Source: Microbulbifer sp. GL-2
GTDB taxonomy: Bacteria > Pseudomonadota > Gammaproteobacteria > Pseudomonadales > Cellvibrionaceae
Length of the DNA: 64,000 nucleotides
Assembly (NCBI RefSeq): GCF_007183175.1
Contig: NZ_AP019807.1
Coordinates: 4,150,001 to 4,214,000 of the forward strand
Reading direction: 5' to 3'
In this document: one piece after another, positions 35,659-46,013 of the stretch
Layout of the letters: each line of letters opens with the position of its first letter
Numbering within the stretch: the first letter of the stretch is position 1
Translations under genes and position numbers: made by a program
Notes under the pieces: model-generated
What the model was told of the DNA's origin: nothing
Seen by the model: only the letters and a program-made list of their open reading frames with translations
Databases searched by the model: none

Positions 35659-38600
35659 CTAGCATACGACTCGAGCTTGATGCTGCTCCATATCCGTAAC
35701 CTCTGAAGCCTGCCGCAAGTCAACCATGCGGGCGATAAACCAAATAAATGGTTCCACCTGGCCATTCAGCACACAACTTCCTGAACAGATGCTTTGAAGC
35801 AGTCCTTGTACATCCGATGAAGACAGGGCAGAAACTGCCCCCTTACCTTTAAGAACCATTGAACATGAAGGTAAGCCAGAGACCTTATGATCACTCAATG
35901 TAACATTCCCGTCGTAGGACAAAATCCTGACAGGCTCAAGCTGCTCAGAGACACTCACAGATAGCGCGAGGTTGGGAGTTGGGCCAGAGCTCTTCGCTAT
36001 CAACCGCTTGAGATGGCTGGTGAAATTATTAGCCCACTCTTCCACTTGAGATTGCACCAGACTCAAGTCCAAGGGTTCCTCTTCAGCAACCACTGCCAAG
36101 CTATCAACTTCCCGCTCGGCCTCAATAAGGGCTTCGACAGTCTTATCCACATCCTCTTTCGTATGAGCTGCCGAGCAAATGAGCCTGAGCCGACCGCGCC
36201 CGTTCTCCACAATGGGATAGGTTACCGCCGATGTCTGAATACCACGCTTGTAGAGTTCCTGCACAATCGCAAACAATTTGTCTTTGTCACTGAAATGCGG
36301 TGTGACAATAGGCCCATCTCCCGTTCCCAAATCATAGCCAGCCTGTTCGAAACGCTGCCGCATATAGCGGGTTGTCTCCCAGAGTCGCTCTCGCAGATCA
36401 TCGTCAGAACTGAGACGGCGTAAAGCGGTCAGTGCTGCGGCTATATCCGCAGGGCTGATTGAGGCCTGGAAGATATAAGCTCTTGCCGACGACCGCAGCA
36501 GGTCAACATACTCCGCCTTCGCCGCAATAACGCCACCAAGACTGCCAAGGGCCTTGCTGAGAGTAGTCATTATAAAATCAACTTGATCGGTGATTCCTTG
36601 AGCCGCACAAATGCCGGCACCTCGCTCTCCGTAAAAGCCGAATGAATGCGCTTCATCAACCAAGACGAGCGCATTATATTTCTTTGCAGTGCGTACAATT
36701 TCTGTAACGGGTGCAGCGCCCTCCCCCATACTGTAAACGCCCTCAAGGGCAACCAGGATAGTACGGTAAGGGGACATTTCAGACTCAAGCACCGATTCCA
36801 GGTCGGCGGCATCATTATGCTTGAATGTCCTGATCGTTGCGCCACAAAGGCGAGCGCCGTCAACAATGGATGCATGGCATAACTGATCAATAACTACCAC
36901 ATCGTCTTTACCAAGAAGCCCAGCAACCACCCCGACATTTGCGGTATACCCGGTCGGGAATAGACAGGCGCTGGGTTTTCCAACCAGTTCTGCGAACTCA
37001 GTTTCGAATTCGAGGTGTAGATCGGTTAAACCCGACGCTGCTGCAGAAGTCCCCATCCCGGTTCCAAACTTTGCGACAGCAGAGGCGGCCTCCTCCATAA
37101 CCTTCTTATCCCGGTTCAGCCCGAGATATAAATTGGTTGTCCAGATGATGGCTTCCTGTTCTTCATCGTTATATACATCGCTAACCGTGCCTCGTGTCGC
37201 GCTGCCTGTGCGCAGCACTTTGCTGTAGGGGTTTCTACGTTGGCCATTAACCATGTACATCACTTCTTGTACCAGCTTACTCTTGTCCATAGCAGACCAG
37301 GATGGCGCTTTTGCGGCCTGGAAGGTCGGGTGACTGGACTGAATATGCGACTGGAAGCTGGAAAGTGAATCCGATGCTGCACGATTCACCTTTTTAACTG
37401 AAGCCTCACCTGCACTATCATCCAAGGTACCTAGAATATAGCCCGCCAGAGAATCTGGAGTTGCATAATTAATAATCGCCTGGGAAGCAATTGAACGGCC
37501 CAAGTTGTTACTCAGCCGCCGAGCTAATTCCAGGGTTGTGAGGGAATCGAGACCAAGGGTGGAGAATGAGAGATCCGGCAAGACCTGTTCCGGATCAACA
37601 AAATTAAGGAGAACGGCTACTTCTCTTTGAATAATCGACAGGATAGTGGCTTGCTGCTCTAACTTGGAACCGATCAAGCGCTGTATTAAATTGCTAGAAC
37701 TGTTGGGTGAGTTATCACTTGAGTCGAGGTTAACTTGATTACCCACTTCCAGCTTTATAAGCTTTTTGCGGTCGAGCTTGTCGTTGGGTAATACTGGCAA
37801 TGCCTCGAGGTGCCTCACAATTTGCGGGACCATATATTTTGGAAGTCTCTGCGCCAAGAACTCTTTAACCGCTGTATCTGTTACCGTTTGGTTCCGGCTA
37901 ACAACATAGACCGCGAGCATTTTCTGGCCAATGCCACCATCTACAGCGGCAGCTGCTGCGGCATTAACGCCAGGCATCGATTCGAGTGTCGACTCAATTT
38001 CTTCAAGCTCAATACGAAAGCCCCGGACCTTCACCTGCTGATCGGCCCTGCCGAGAAACTCTATCTCGCCGCTCTCTGCCCATTGGCACATGTCCCCCGT
38101 TTTGTACAAACGGGTATCTGGAATCTTTGCACTGGGCTCCAACTCGATAAAACGGTCTTTGGTAAGTGTTTCATCATAGAGATAGCCCCTTGCAAGTTTG
38201 CTCCCCGCAAGATACAGCTCTCCCGCTACTCCGGGAGATACCGGTTGCATAGCATCATCCAGAATGTACGCACGGGAATTTGGCACTGACTTTCCAATCG
38301 TAACCAGCTTTGTGCCCGGCGTAACTTCGGCAATGGTTGAGTAAACAGTATCCTCAGTAGGACCATAGGCGTTGAATATTCGCAGCCCGGGTTTCAAGGC
38401 ATAAACCTGTTCAACAAGTGACCGCTTCAGCGCCTCACCGCCAAATACAAGGCACTGAAGTCCCTCGGGTAACTTTTCCGTGGAGAGTAGAGTCTGCATT
38501 GCTGATGCTACCGATACGCAGGTTCTCACCTGATCAACGGCCGGATGATTTGGCAGCTCCAATATGTTCTTGCCCAGTATTACAGTGCCCCCAAGGGACA

Positions 38601-39258
38601 GTGTGCCCAGGATTTCCATCACCGAGGTATCGAAACAGACCGAAGCACCAGCAAATACCCCTTTGAGCTCCTCCTCATTGAACAACTCGCCCATGGAGTG
38701 GCTCATGGCCACAATACTCCTATGTTCAACAGCGACACCTTTTGGCCGGCCAGTGGAGCCTGAGGTGTAGATAACATAGGCCAAGTCGCTTGCTGATGGT
38801 CCTGCAGAGTCACCTACAATCTCACTTGTATGTTCATCCACTTGATCGATCCACACTAACTCACGTACTGCCCTGCACAGGTCAGCGGAACCGTTGTTAT
38901 CCACGATAGCAGCCACTGCACGCGAGTGCTCCAGCATGTAACGTACGCGATCTTTTGGATATGCTGGGTCCAGAGGTACATAGGCACACCTTGCTCGCAT
39001 TACGCCAATTAAAGTTGCTACTAGTTCCCAGGAGCGGTTCATGCATACCCCAATCAAAGAGCCAGGCATAACGCCACGAGCCCGAAGATCTTGCGCAATT
39101 GCATCAGCCCGCTTTAGTAAATGATTAAAGCTGACCTTACTTTCTCCATCGAAAATCGCTACACGATCAGGGTGCTTCATCATTTGCTGTGTGATCAAAT
39201 CGCAGATTGAAATATCGTTTTGGGTCTGTATTTTCGAACTTTTAACTGGACTACTCAC
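35659..39258 (-). CDS. A-PCP-alpha-oxoamine synthase megaprotein with SCP2-like tail
   Basis: A 1199-residue fusion. Residues ~20-505 are an NRPS adenylation domain (TSGSTGRPKG, NAYGPTEDT, YKTGDM, NDKLDRKK). Residues ~535-610 are a carrier domain with the phosphopantetheine Ser572 in LGLDSLTT. Residues ~660-1050 are a PLP oxoamine synthase (serine palmitoyltransferase/KBL/BioF type) with PLP Lys902 in TTLSKALGS, VDEAHSFG and LCHAS. Residues ~1085-1199 resemble an SCP2-like domain. An amino or related acid is loaded on the carrier, then decarboxylatively condensed with an amino acid by the AOS domain, giving an alpha-amino ketone (family knowledge plus inference). My hand-read A code is DTMSVGAVYK, which I cannot assign. 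No other NRPS/PKS gene is adjacent. Confidence 0.88.
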   Translation of the reverse strand: MSSPVKSSKIQTQNDISICDLITQQMMKHPDRVAIFDGESKVSFNHLLKRADAIAQDLRARGVMPGSLIGVCMNRSWELVATLIGVMRARCAYVPLDPAYPKDRVRYMLEHSRAVAAIVDNNGSADLCRAVRELVWIDQVDEHTSEIVGDSAGPSASDLAYVIYTSGSTGRPKGVAVEHRSIVAMSHSMGELFNEEELKGVFAGASVCFDTSVMEILGTLSLGGTVILGKNILELPNHPAVDQVRTCVSVASAMQTLLSTEKLPEGLQCLVFGGEALKRSLVEQVYALKPGLRIFNAYGPTEDTVYSTIAEVTPGTKLVTIGKSVPNSRAYILDDAMQPVSPGVAGELYLAGSKLARGYLYDETLTKDRFIELEPSAKIPDTRLYKTGDMCQWAESGEIEFLGRADQQVKVRGFRIELEEIESTLESMPGVNAAAAAAVDGGIGQKMLAVYVVSRNQTVTDTAVKEFLAQRLPKYMVPQIVRHLEALPVLPNDKLDRKKLIKLEVGNQVNLDSSDNSPNSSSNLIQRLIGSKLEQQATILSIIQREVAVLLNFVDPEQVLPDLSFSTLGLDSLTTLELARRLSNNLGRSIASQAIINYATPDSLAGYILGTLDDSAGEASVKKVNRAASDSLSSFQSHIQSSHPTFQAAKAPSWSAMDKSKLVQEVMYMVNGQRRNPYSKVLRTGSATRGTVSDVYNDEEQEAIIWTTNLYLGLNRDKKVMEEAASAVAKFGTGMGTSAAASGLTDLHLEFETEFAELVGKPSACLFPTGYTANVGVVAGLLGKDDVVVIDQLCHASIVDGARLCGATIRTFKHNDAADLESVLESEMSPYRTILVALEGVYSMGEGAAPVTEIVRTAKKYNALVLVDEAHSFGFYGERGAGICAAQGITDQVDFIMTTLSKALGSLGGVIAAKAEYVDLLRSSARAYIFQASISPADIAAALTALRRLSSDDDLRERLWETTRYMRQRFEQAGYDLGTGDGPIVTPHFSDKDKLFAIVQELYKRGIQTSAVTYPIVENGRGRLRLICSAAHTKEDVDKTVEALIEAEREVDSLAVVAEEEPLDLSLVQSQVEEWANNFTSHLKRLIAKSSGPTPNLALSVSVSEQLEPVRILSYDGNVTLSDHKVSGLPSCSMVLKGKGAVSALSSSDVQGLLQSICSGSCVLNGQVEPFIWFIARMVDLRQASEVTDMEQHQARVVC

Positions 39259-39854
39259 AGATTCTTACCTTTATCTTTATTAAAGATCTGAAAATTAATT
39301 TTTTAAACTGTATCGAAAAATTGATTAAAGTTACTGGCTACTCGACCAGGTGACGCATTTATTTTTATACTCAATTATTAAAAAATCTACACAGTTACAG
39401 TGGACATGAGAACAGCATGGAATCCTTCTGGCCATAATCCAAGTCAGAATAGCCATTCTCAACTTGGGGGTATATGTTGGGTTGTTAAGGAAGAGTTAAA
39501 CAAATTTTCAACCAGTCAATTGCTCAAGTTAATTCAGTAACTCACGTGTAATGTTTTGTAACCCCAAAAGAAAATGGTGTACTCATCAAAACTCATGGTT
39601 AATTTTACCCAAACGCTTAACGGATAAATCAAAAATATAAAAATCGATTCTAAACTGATGAATACAGGCTAGTACAAATGGAAGTCGTACACTTTGGCCA
39701 TGTTGACAAGCTAAACATCTTTAATCTTAGAGGGAAAATTAAACAATCTCGCGCAGAAAACAATACGGCGCTTACCCAGGTTAAAGTTATACCGTATCCG
39801 GGGTATCATTCAGGTGAATATACAAAAGATGGGAAATTTTCAAAGACTGCTCAC
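39259..39854. other. Intergenic region upstream of the A-PCP-AOS gene
   Basis: About 600 AT-rich bases. A plus-strand frame at 39678-40103 is open but overlaps the MOSC gene antisense and shows no motif, so I reject it. No strong regulatory dyad was found. Confidence 0.4.
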
Positions 39855-40505
39855 CTAGCCAATCCTCTTCAGGCGTCTTTCCACTTTTTCTCGCCACTCT
39901 TGGGAGAGGGGCCGCAATTGATGGGCGGCCTCAAGTACTTGTTTGCTAAAAGCATACTCCTTATCAAACAAGGCTCGAAACATGGAATTTACACTGACAG
40001 AACCAGGTACCTCAGCAACTTTACTGAGTTTTTTTTCTTGTCCTATATAACCTTCCTCAAGCACCCTAAAATACACACCAGTGTTGAAGTAATCTTTAAA
40101 TAATTTAACGGTATTATCATTATCTAAAGCCATATTGAGTTTAAAACAGGGAATTCTTGGCTGACTTACCTCGAGGAGACAATCGCCTATGAGAAATTGG
40201 TCGCCGATAAAGACTTTATCTTCGATAAGCCCAGAGACTGTCAAATTTTCCCCGAAAGTTCCATAGGGTAAATGGCTTTTATACAGGGTTTGTTGCCAAT
40301 AATTATAGTGATCACTCGCAAAGGCATAAACGGCCATATCAATTCCACCATGATGCTTCAAGTCGGCCTGCTCATCCCCCTCCAGATTACCCTTACCGAC
40401 AAATACCTTGCCCTTTACCGGTTTCTTAAAGATGCCCGTAGAAACTGGCTCACCCTTATATTCAACAACCTTCTTCCTGGATACATTGACGGAAACAATT
40501 TTCAT
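39855..40505 (-). CDS. MOSC-domain protein (YiiM-like)
   Basis: A 216-residue protein. The MOSC core shows GDEQADLKHHGGIDMAVYAF, GTFGENLTVSG and the conserved Cys in RIPCFKLNMAL, where molybdenum-cofactor sulfur chemistry occurs in related proteins. YiiM of E. coli reduces N-hydroxylated base analogues; this one is the same length. ATG 40505 begins MKIVSVNVS. It is transcribed alone. Confidence 0.86.
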   Translation of the reverse strand: MKIVSVNVSRKKVVEYKGEPVSTGIFKKPVKGKVFVGKGNLEGDEQADLKHHGGIDMAVYAFASDHYNYWQQTLYKSHLPYGTFGENLTVSGLIEDKVFIGDQFLIGDCLLEVSQPRIPCFKLNMALDNDNTVKLFKDYFNTGVYFRVLEEGYIGQEKKLSKVAEVPGSVSVNSMFRALFDKEYAFSKQVLEAAHQLRPLSQEWREKVERRLKRIG

Positions 40506-40718
40506 AACTTGCCTTCCTATCGCCTACTTCCATTGTCCGAGAGATAACCACTTTTATCATATTCTCAGGAAACCTGTACATGCTTTTGCTTAATGTACAC
40601 CTTAGCGTCATCCCCAATGACGGATAGCGTAAGTAATAAATGAAAACAGGGGTTGAATACTCTTAGATCTAGTAATTACCGGTCCGGGGGTAATAGATAC
40701 ATATCAACTGTATTGCGA

Positions 40719-40759
40719 GGGACAGAAAGCTACCCATTACAGCCGAGCCGTCCTGTCCC
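40719..40759 (-). terminator. Possible terminator of the acetolactate-synthase-like gene
   Basis: GGGACAG / CTGTCCC arms lie 27 bases apart, just after the gene end. No T run is present, so this is weak. Confidence 0.3.
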
Positions 40760-40773
40760 CTTTCACTTGGGTA

Positions 40774-42414
40774 TTACAGCTTACTGGATAATTCCAGAAT
40801 CTCATGGTTGAGGATTCGGTCATTGTGGCTGTAATCCATTGGAACATCAATCAGATGTACACCACCCTCTTTACAGCACTTTTCGATCATTGGCTGCAGC
40901 TCACCCGTCGCCTCAATACGGTGCCCATGAGCGCCATAGGACTGCGCATAGGCAACAAAATCCGGGTTATCAAAATCAAGCCCAAAGTTGCTGAACTCCA
41001 TCATAGCCTGCTTCCACTTGATCATGCCGTAGGCATCATCTCGTAAAATCAACACGATCAGGTCCATTTTCAATCGAACTGCCGTCTCAATCTCCTGGGA
41101 ATTCATCATAAAGCCGCCGTCACCACAGATTGCGACTACACGGCGATCCGGGTAAACCAGCTTGGCTGCCATAGCCGAGGGCAGACCTGCACCCATAGTC
41201 GCCAGAGCATTATCCAAAAGTACAGTATTGGGGCAGTGCGCTGGGTAGTTACGCGCAAACCAGATTTTGAACATGCCATTATCGAGGGCGATAATGCCTT
41301 TGTCTGGCATGACTTCCCGCACATCCCTGACCAGCCTCTGCGGACGAACTGGGAAAGTGTCTATCTTGGATGCCTCATCAATCTGCTTTAACAGTGCTGC
41401 GCGGATACGATGGGCATCTGTGAAGCTCCAGTGGTCTTGGGGTTCCAGGTGCTCAGTCAGCTGCCAGAGGCTATTGGAGATATCCCCTATCACTTCGATC
41501 TGGGGGAAGTAAACCGGATCTACCTGGGCGGAGTTGAAATTGATGTGTACTACTTCCGCTCCCCCTGGACGCATAAAGAAAGGGGGCTTTTCTACAACAT
41601 CATGGCCAACATTGATAATCAGGTCTGCCTGCTCTATCGCCCGATGCACAAAGTCCCCGTCAGACAGTGCAGTATTACCAATAAAATGCGGGCCAGACTC
41701 ATCGATGACCCCTTTGCCCATTTGTGTGGTGACGGCGGGTATGCCCAGCTTATCGACGAACTTACGCAACATTTTTGCTGTGAGCTTGCGGTTAGCTCCT
41801 GCGCCAATCAATAGCAAGGGTTTTCGAGAAGCCGAAATCGCTTCCGCAGCATGGCGGATACCCTTCTCTTCAGCAATTGGCCTGCGTGTATAACTGGCTT
41901 CGAGTACGGGCATTGTGGAGTGCTCACGGGCAATGTCTTCTGGGAACTCAAGGTGTGTAGCCCCAGGGCGCTCTTCCTCAGAACGCCTGAATGCCTCCCT
42001 GACATAGGAGGGCACATAGTCTCCGCCGACTATCGTTTTGGTGAACTTGGTTAGCGGGCGCATCATATCCACGATATTGATAATCTGGAACTGGCCCTGC
42101 TTCGAACTTTTTATCGGCTTTTGCCCGGTGACAAGCACCATTGGCATACCCCCAAGCTGGGCATAAGCCGCCGTTGTCACAAGATTGGTAGCGCCGGGGC
42201 CCAAAGTCGCCATACAGACGCCCGGCTTACCAGTGAGGCGGCCATAGGTGGCAGCCATAAATCCAGCTCCCTGCTCATGTCGAGTAAGAATCAGCTTGAT
42301 CTTGGAGCCGCGCAGAGACTCAAGCACATCCAGGTTCTCTTCGCCGGGAATACCGAAAATATACTCGACTCCCTCGGCTTCCAGGGCGTGAACGAACAGA
42401 TCAGATGCTTTCAT
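40774..42414 (-). CDS. Thiamine-diphosphate enzyme, acetolactate-synthase large-subunit type
   Basis: About 546 residues. The N-terminal domain has GIPGEENLDVLE and the catalytic Glu in TRHEQGAGFMA. The C-terminal ThDP motif is GDGGFMMNSQEIETAVRLKMDLIVLILRDD in outline (GDG...N). It condenses two pyruvates, or pyruvate with another keto acid. No small regulatory subunit gene follows and there is no ilvC neighbour, so a catabolic or specialised role is likelier than valine synthesis. ATG 42414 has GGAGCC eight bases upstream; a longer opening is not supported. Confidence 0.87.
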   Translation of the reverse strand: MKASDLFVHALEAEGVEYIFGIPGEENLDVLESLRGSKIKLILTRHEQGAGFMAATYGRLTGKPGVCMATLGPGATNLVTTAAYAQLGGMPMVLVTGQKPIKSSKQGQFQIINIVDMMRPLTKFTKTIVGGDYVPSYVREAFRRSEEERPGATHLEFPEDIAREHSTMPVLEASYTRRPIAEEKGIRHAAEAISASRKPLLLIGAGANRKLTAKMLRKFVDKLGIPAVTTQMGKGVIDESGPHFIGNTALSDGDFVHRAIEQADLIINVGHDVVEKPPFFMRPGGAEVVHINFNSAQVDPVYFPQIEVIGDISNSLWQLTEHLEPQDHWSFTDAHRIRAALLKQIDEASKIDTFPVRPQRLVRDVREVMPDKGIIALDNGMFKIWFARNYPAHCPNTVLLDNALATMGAGLPSAMAAKLVYPDRRVVAICGDGGFMMNSQEIETAVRLKMDLIVLILRDDAYGMIKWKQAMMEFSNFGLDFDNPDFVAYAQSYGAHGHRIEATGELQPMIEKCCKEGGVHLIDVPMDYSHNDRILNHEILELSSKL

Positions 42415-43349
42415 TGTTACGGCTCCTATGATCGCTGGCACTATGGACAGCGCTTATTTAGGTGACACTCAGTGGTATGAGATGGGCAAGATGCTCCTAA
42501 CTTAATACTCTACTGGCACATCATTTGTTATTTCGGCCTACTGGTAAGCGGCGGGAAACCCAAATAAAGTAGCTTCTGAAACCTCTTCTTGTGAGATTCA
42601 CAACGATGGATCATGTCACTCGGAGTAAACCGTTGCTAATCTCTGGCAAATGAAAAGAACTTTTAATAACAGAGGTACTTTTCAATTATATATCCTTGGT
42701 CCCCGCCTCTGTATGACACCGGATTGTAAGACTTGCAAATGAAAACACGATCAGAAGGCGCAAAAAAACTCTAGGCAAATTCCCTTACGGTTCTTGACGT
42801 AATTTTCGGTGATATTGGCACATGTTTTCTCTATGCTTTTAAGCTGCTCTTCCACTAAAGACACGGTATTCCGCTTCCCATAAAAATATCGTTTGCAGGG
42901 TTTCAGCCATTTTTGGAGATCTGAAGGTTATTATCACAATCAAATAGACCGTCCTGGCCAAGCATTTGGACAATCGTAGTGAGAGCGGCATTATAATAGC
43001 TATATTGTCGCTTGCATTTTCATTAGTGAACTCGGAATGGGGGTGCTATTTGATTCTTCGGTATGGGTTTATGAGACACCCAGATAAAGATCGCGCCCTG
43101 CTACGAGTGCAATCGCATACCTCCATGTGTCCGCAACTACTCTCGTCCAGATGGATGAACTTATAATGATCTGAATTCGTAGATTATTTTAGAGAGTAAA
43201 AGTCGAACTACCCAACTTCAACTCTTCGCCTAACTCTTACAAGTCAAATTTCCGGTCTTTCCATGCTGCGGATTATGCGATTTATTTTCAGACGGATCGC
43301 CAGGAAACATTCTCTTAATTTTAAATTACACTGCCTGTAATATTGATTA
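42415..43349. other. Intergenic region, gene-poor
   Basis: About 930 bases with only short open frames and no ribosome sites. It leads into the ligase fossil and may contain more decayed parts of that gene, but I could not align them. Confidence 0.4.
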
Positions 43350-43643
43350 TCAAGGTGGGTAAATTTTTCATACGACGAAATTGAAGTGCACCTGATCGCC
43401 CATCCAAATATTCAGCAGGCAGTTGTTACCCCCCCTGCCGGACAAAGAGCTGGGAGAGCTAGTTGGTGCAGCTATTGCGTATGCAGATAAAGCGCCCAGG
43501 CTACAAATATTAAGCGACTTCCTGACCAAAAGAGGTGGGCCCCCTTTAAGCTACCAGAGCACCTTAATGTATTATCTCGCCTTCCGATTACCGCCGTGGG
43601 TAAAATTGATAAGAAGAAACTCTCGGAGTATGAAAGCCAGTAA
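43350..43643 (+). pseudogene. Fossil C-terminus of an EntE-like aryl/acyl-AMP ligase
   Basis: Across three reading frames the plus strand spells the end of an adenylate-forming enzyme: YDEIEVHLIAHPNIQQAVV, then LPDKELGELVGAAIAYAD and ILSDFLTKRG, then APFKLPEHLNVLSRLP and ITAVGKIDKKKLSEY followed by TAA. The last stretch matches the A10 region (GK-x-D-K-K) of EntE/DhbE-type 2,3-dihydroxybenzoate-AMP ligases, with K-L-P-E and the A8-linked region ahead. Frames change near 43433 (a C run) and 43535. No body of the gene is visible upstream. It is non-functional. Confidence 0.7.
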
Positions 43644-43663
43644 TTGGATAGATTAGTCTCAGT

Positions 43664-43702
43664 GCATCACTAAACAATCAATTTCGATTCGTTTAGTGAT
43701 GC
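43664..43702. terminator. Strong hairpin after the S46 peptidase gene
   Basis: A perfect 12-bp stem (GCATCACTAAAC / GTTTAGTGATGC) with a 15-base loop, 19 bases beyond the end of the peptidase gene. No T run follows on the minus strand. Confidence 0.65.
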
Positions 43703-43720
43703 TACTGTCCAGCAATAAGG

Positions 43721-45946
43721 TTATTGGCCCATCTCCCGAACCAGATATCCAGCACCGTCAATATTCTCCATTACCCAGAGAATATAAGCGATATCGACAT
43801 GAATCGCCCGGGTACTATCGGTGAAATCCCAATCGGCATTGATGCTATCGTAGGTTCCATCGAACACAACACCCACCAGCTCACCGCGACCATTCATTGT
43901 CGGGGATCCTGAGTTACCGCCCGTAATATCTACGGTACTTAAAAAATTAACCGGCACTGAATCCAGCTGCTTTTCATAGTAACGGCCAAAGTTCTTCTTA
44001 TCGATAGCTTCCATCAAAGCTCTGGGGGCATCAAAGGGGTCCTCGCCGGTATACTTGGCCTTAATGCCACGCAAAGTTGTAAAAGGTACAAAACCTTGCT
44101 TACCGTCATTGCCATCAGCGGCCTTCTTAATTGTTCCAGCTGGTGGCTCATAACCTTTAACCAAACCATAGGTTACACGGAGGGAGCTATTTGCATCCGG
44201 GTAGACCGGCTTACCCAGTGAATGGTAATAGTCAATCAGCATCTCCATGTACTGTGGACGCAACTGGGCAAAGCGCCCTTTCATGGACTCCTCATGCTCT
44301 TCGCGCGCAAGCATGTCATCGTACATGGCTACCGCCAGTTGAATAAACGGATCTTTGCTCTCTTTGAAGTCTTCAGGCTTTTTGCCGATCCAGCCCTCAC
44401 GTACCTCGACATCGGAAAGCTCCGTGCCCTTATACATTTTGTCGAGAGTTGGCTCTAAACCAGCATTGCCTTTATCGATGCCTAGGTAACGATCAAAACT
44501 GGTTATACGCTGCTCCTTTGGAAGTGCCTGGTAACGGTCCAGGAAGTAGAGCCAGATCTGCTTGTCGACTGATGGATGGTAGCTGCGCTCAATACGACGC
44601 ATACCCTCCGTGAATCGAGTCAGATCCCGCTCTTGATAACCCGGCTTACGCTCAGCATCAGGCTTTTCATTCTCTTTGGCCAATCGATACAGTTTGCTCG
44701 CAGCACCCAGCATGGCAGAGCGATCCATGTAATCAATCGCCAGGTCCTGTTCACGGGTTGATTCTTTTTCTACAACCAGTGCCTGAAGGTCATCAATCGT
44801 CGACTGGTATTTTTTCTGGCGGGCTTTGTCTGAATCCACCCAAGCCTGCAAATCTTTTTCCAGCTTTTCTTTACGCTGCAATAGATCGCTACGCTGGTAC
44901 CCCTCCATCATGCCAGTAAAGTTTTTAGAGTAATTATTCAAACCTGCTACAAGGCTGGCATACTTTAACTCTGCATCTTTATTATCGTCGGTAGCTGCAC
45001 CAATCGTTTCTGACCACTCACCCAATACCCGCTGCATGTTTGGGTAATACCAATTGAAGTTGCTTTCCACTTCTTGGCCAGTGCGATAACGATTAGTGCG
45101 ACCAGGGTAACCGGCAACCATCACAAAATCGTCTTCCTTAGGGCCTTTTGCCGCTACAGGTAGGTAGTGTTTGGGCTGGTAAGGGACATTATCTTTGGAG
45201 TAATCCGCCGGTTTGCCATCTTTACCAACATAGGCGCGGTAGAAAGCATAATCGCCAGTGTGACGCGGCCACATCCAGTTATCGATATCACCTCCGAATT
45301 TTCCGATTGAAGACGCTGGTGCATGAACCAAACGCACATCGCGGATTTCCAGTTGCTTGACCAGGTAGTAATTCAAACCGCCGTAGTAGCTATAGACCTC
45401 ACAGCGATGTCCCGGATCTTTTTCACACTCGGAAACCAGTAACTTCTCGGCTTCTTCGATTGCGGCAAAACGTGCAGCGCCATCCATCTCATCAGTCAGG
45501 CGACTGTTGACCTTATCTGTCACTTCGTTCATTTCTACGGTGACATAGACACGGGAGCCAGGTGCAGCAGCCAGCTCTTCTGATAAGTCCCCGGCCAGGA
45601 AACCTTCCGCCAGTAAATCCTTGGATTCTGTTGAATTGTATGAAATTGAGCCGTAGGCACAGTGGTGGTTGGTAATCACCAATCCCTGGGGAGAAACAAA
45701 GGAAGCGGAACAGCCCCCAAGGCTGATCACCGCATTCATTGGGAATTCAGTGAGCTTGGTCATGCTGGCTGGGTCCAGCTCGAGCCCATGACCCCGAAGC
45801 TCTTTGGACAGTTCAGGCAACTGGTGAGGCTGCCACATGCCTTCGGTCGAAACACTCTCTTTCTCTGTGGCAAGGCTGGAGTAACTCACTCCAGCAAATA
45901 ATGCAGCAGTTGCAACCCTGAAAACGATCGAATTTTTTATTTTCAT
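43721..45946 (-). CDS. S46-family dipeptidyl-peptidase (DPP7/DPP11 type)
   Basis: A 741-residue periplasmic exopeptidase that releases N-terminal dipeptides. A signal peptide covers ~1-26. The chymotrypsin-like halves flank a helical domain. The triad is visible: His in TNHHCAYG, an Asp in the first half (GGDIDNWMWPRHTGD region) and Ser in GGNSGSPTMN near the C-terminus. The length fits DPP7/DPP11 (~700-720). The residue near the catalytic Ser that separates the acidic-specific DPP11 from DPP7 could not be placed with certainty. It is transcribed alone; a hairpin follows. Confidence 0.9.
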   Translation of the reverse strand: MKIKNSIVFRVATAALFAGVSYSSLATEKESVSTEGMWQPHQLPELSKELRGHGLELDPASMTKLTEFPMNAVISLGGCSASFVSPQGLVITNHHCAYGSISYNSTESKDLLAEGFLAGDLSEELAAAPGSRVYVTVEMNEVTDKVNSRLTDEMDGAARFAAIEEAEKLLVSECEKDPGHRCEVYSYYGGLNYYLVKQLEIRDVRLVHAPASSIGKFGGDIDNWMWPRHTGDYAFYRAYVGKDGKPADYSKDNVPYQPKHYLPVAAKGPKEDDFVMVAGYPGRTNRYRTGQEVESNFNWYYPNMQRVLGEWSETIGAATDDNKDAELKYASLVAGLNNYSKNFTGMMEGYQRSDLLQRKEKLEKDLQAWVDSDKARQKKYQSTIDDLQALVVEKESTREQDLAIDYMDRSAMLGAASKLYRLAKENEKPDAERKPGYQERDLTRFTEGMRRIERSYHPSVDKQIWLYFLDRYQALPKEQRITSFDRYLGIDKGNAGLEPTLDKMYKGTELSDVEVREGWIGKKPEDFKESKDPFIQLAVAMYDDMLAREEHEESMKGRFAQLRPQYMEMLIDYYHSLGKPVYPDANSSLRVTYGLVKGYEPPAGTIKKAADGNDGKQGFVPFTTLRGIKAKYTGEDPFDAPRALMEAIDKKNFGRYYEKQLDSVPVNFLSTVDITGGNSGSPTMNGRGELVGVVFDGTYDSINADWDFTDSTRAIHVDIAYILWVMENIDGAGYLVREMGQ

Positions 45947-46013
45947 ATTTACTCGGAAATTTTAAATTAAGTCAGAGACTTCCTGTGAGGATGGCCAGAT
46001 TTGTGTATCTCAC

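Noticed and set aside
36000..38900. Substrate assignment for the A domain of the A-PCP-AOS protein
   Set aside because: The hand-read code DTMSVGAVYK does not match any code I know with confidence, so no substrate is claimed.
39678..40103. Plus-strand gene upstream of the A-PCP-AOS gene
   Set aside because: No motif or ribosome site, and more than half of it lies antisense to the well-supported MOSC gene.
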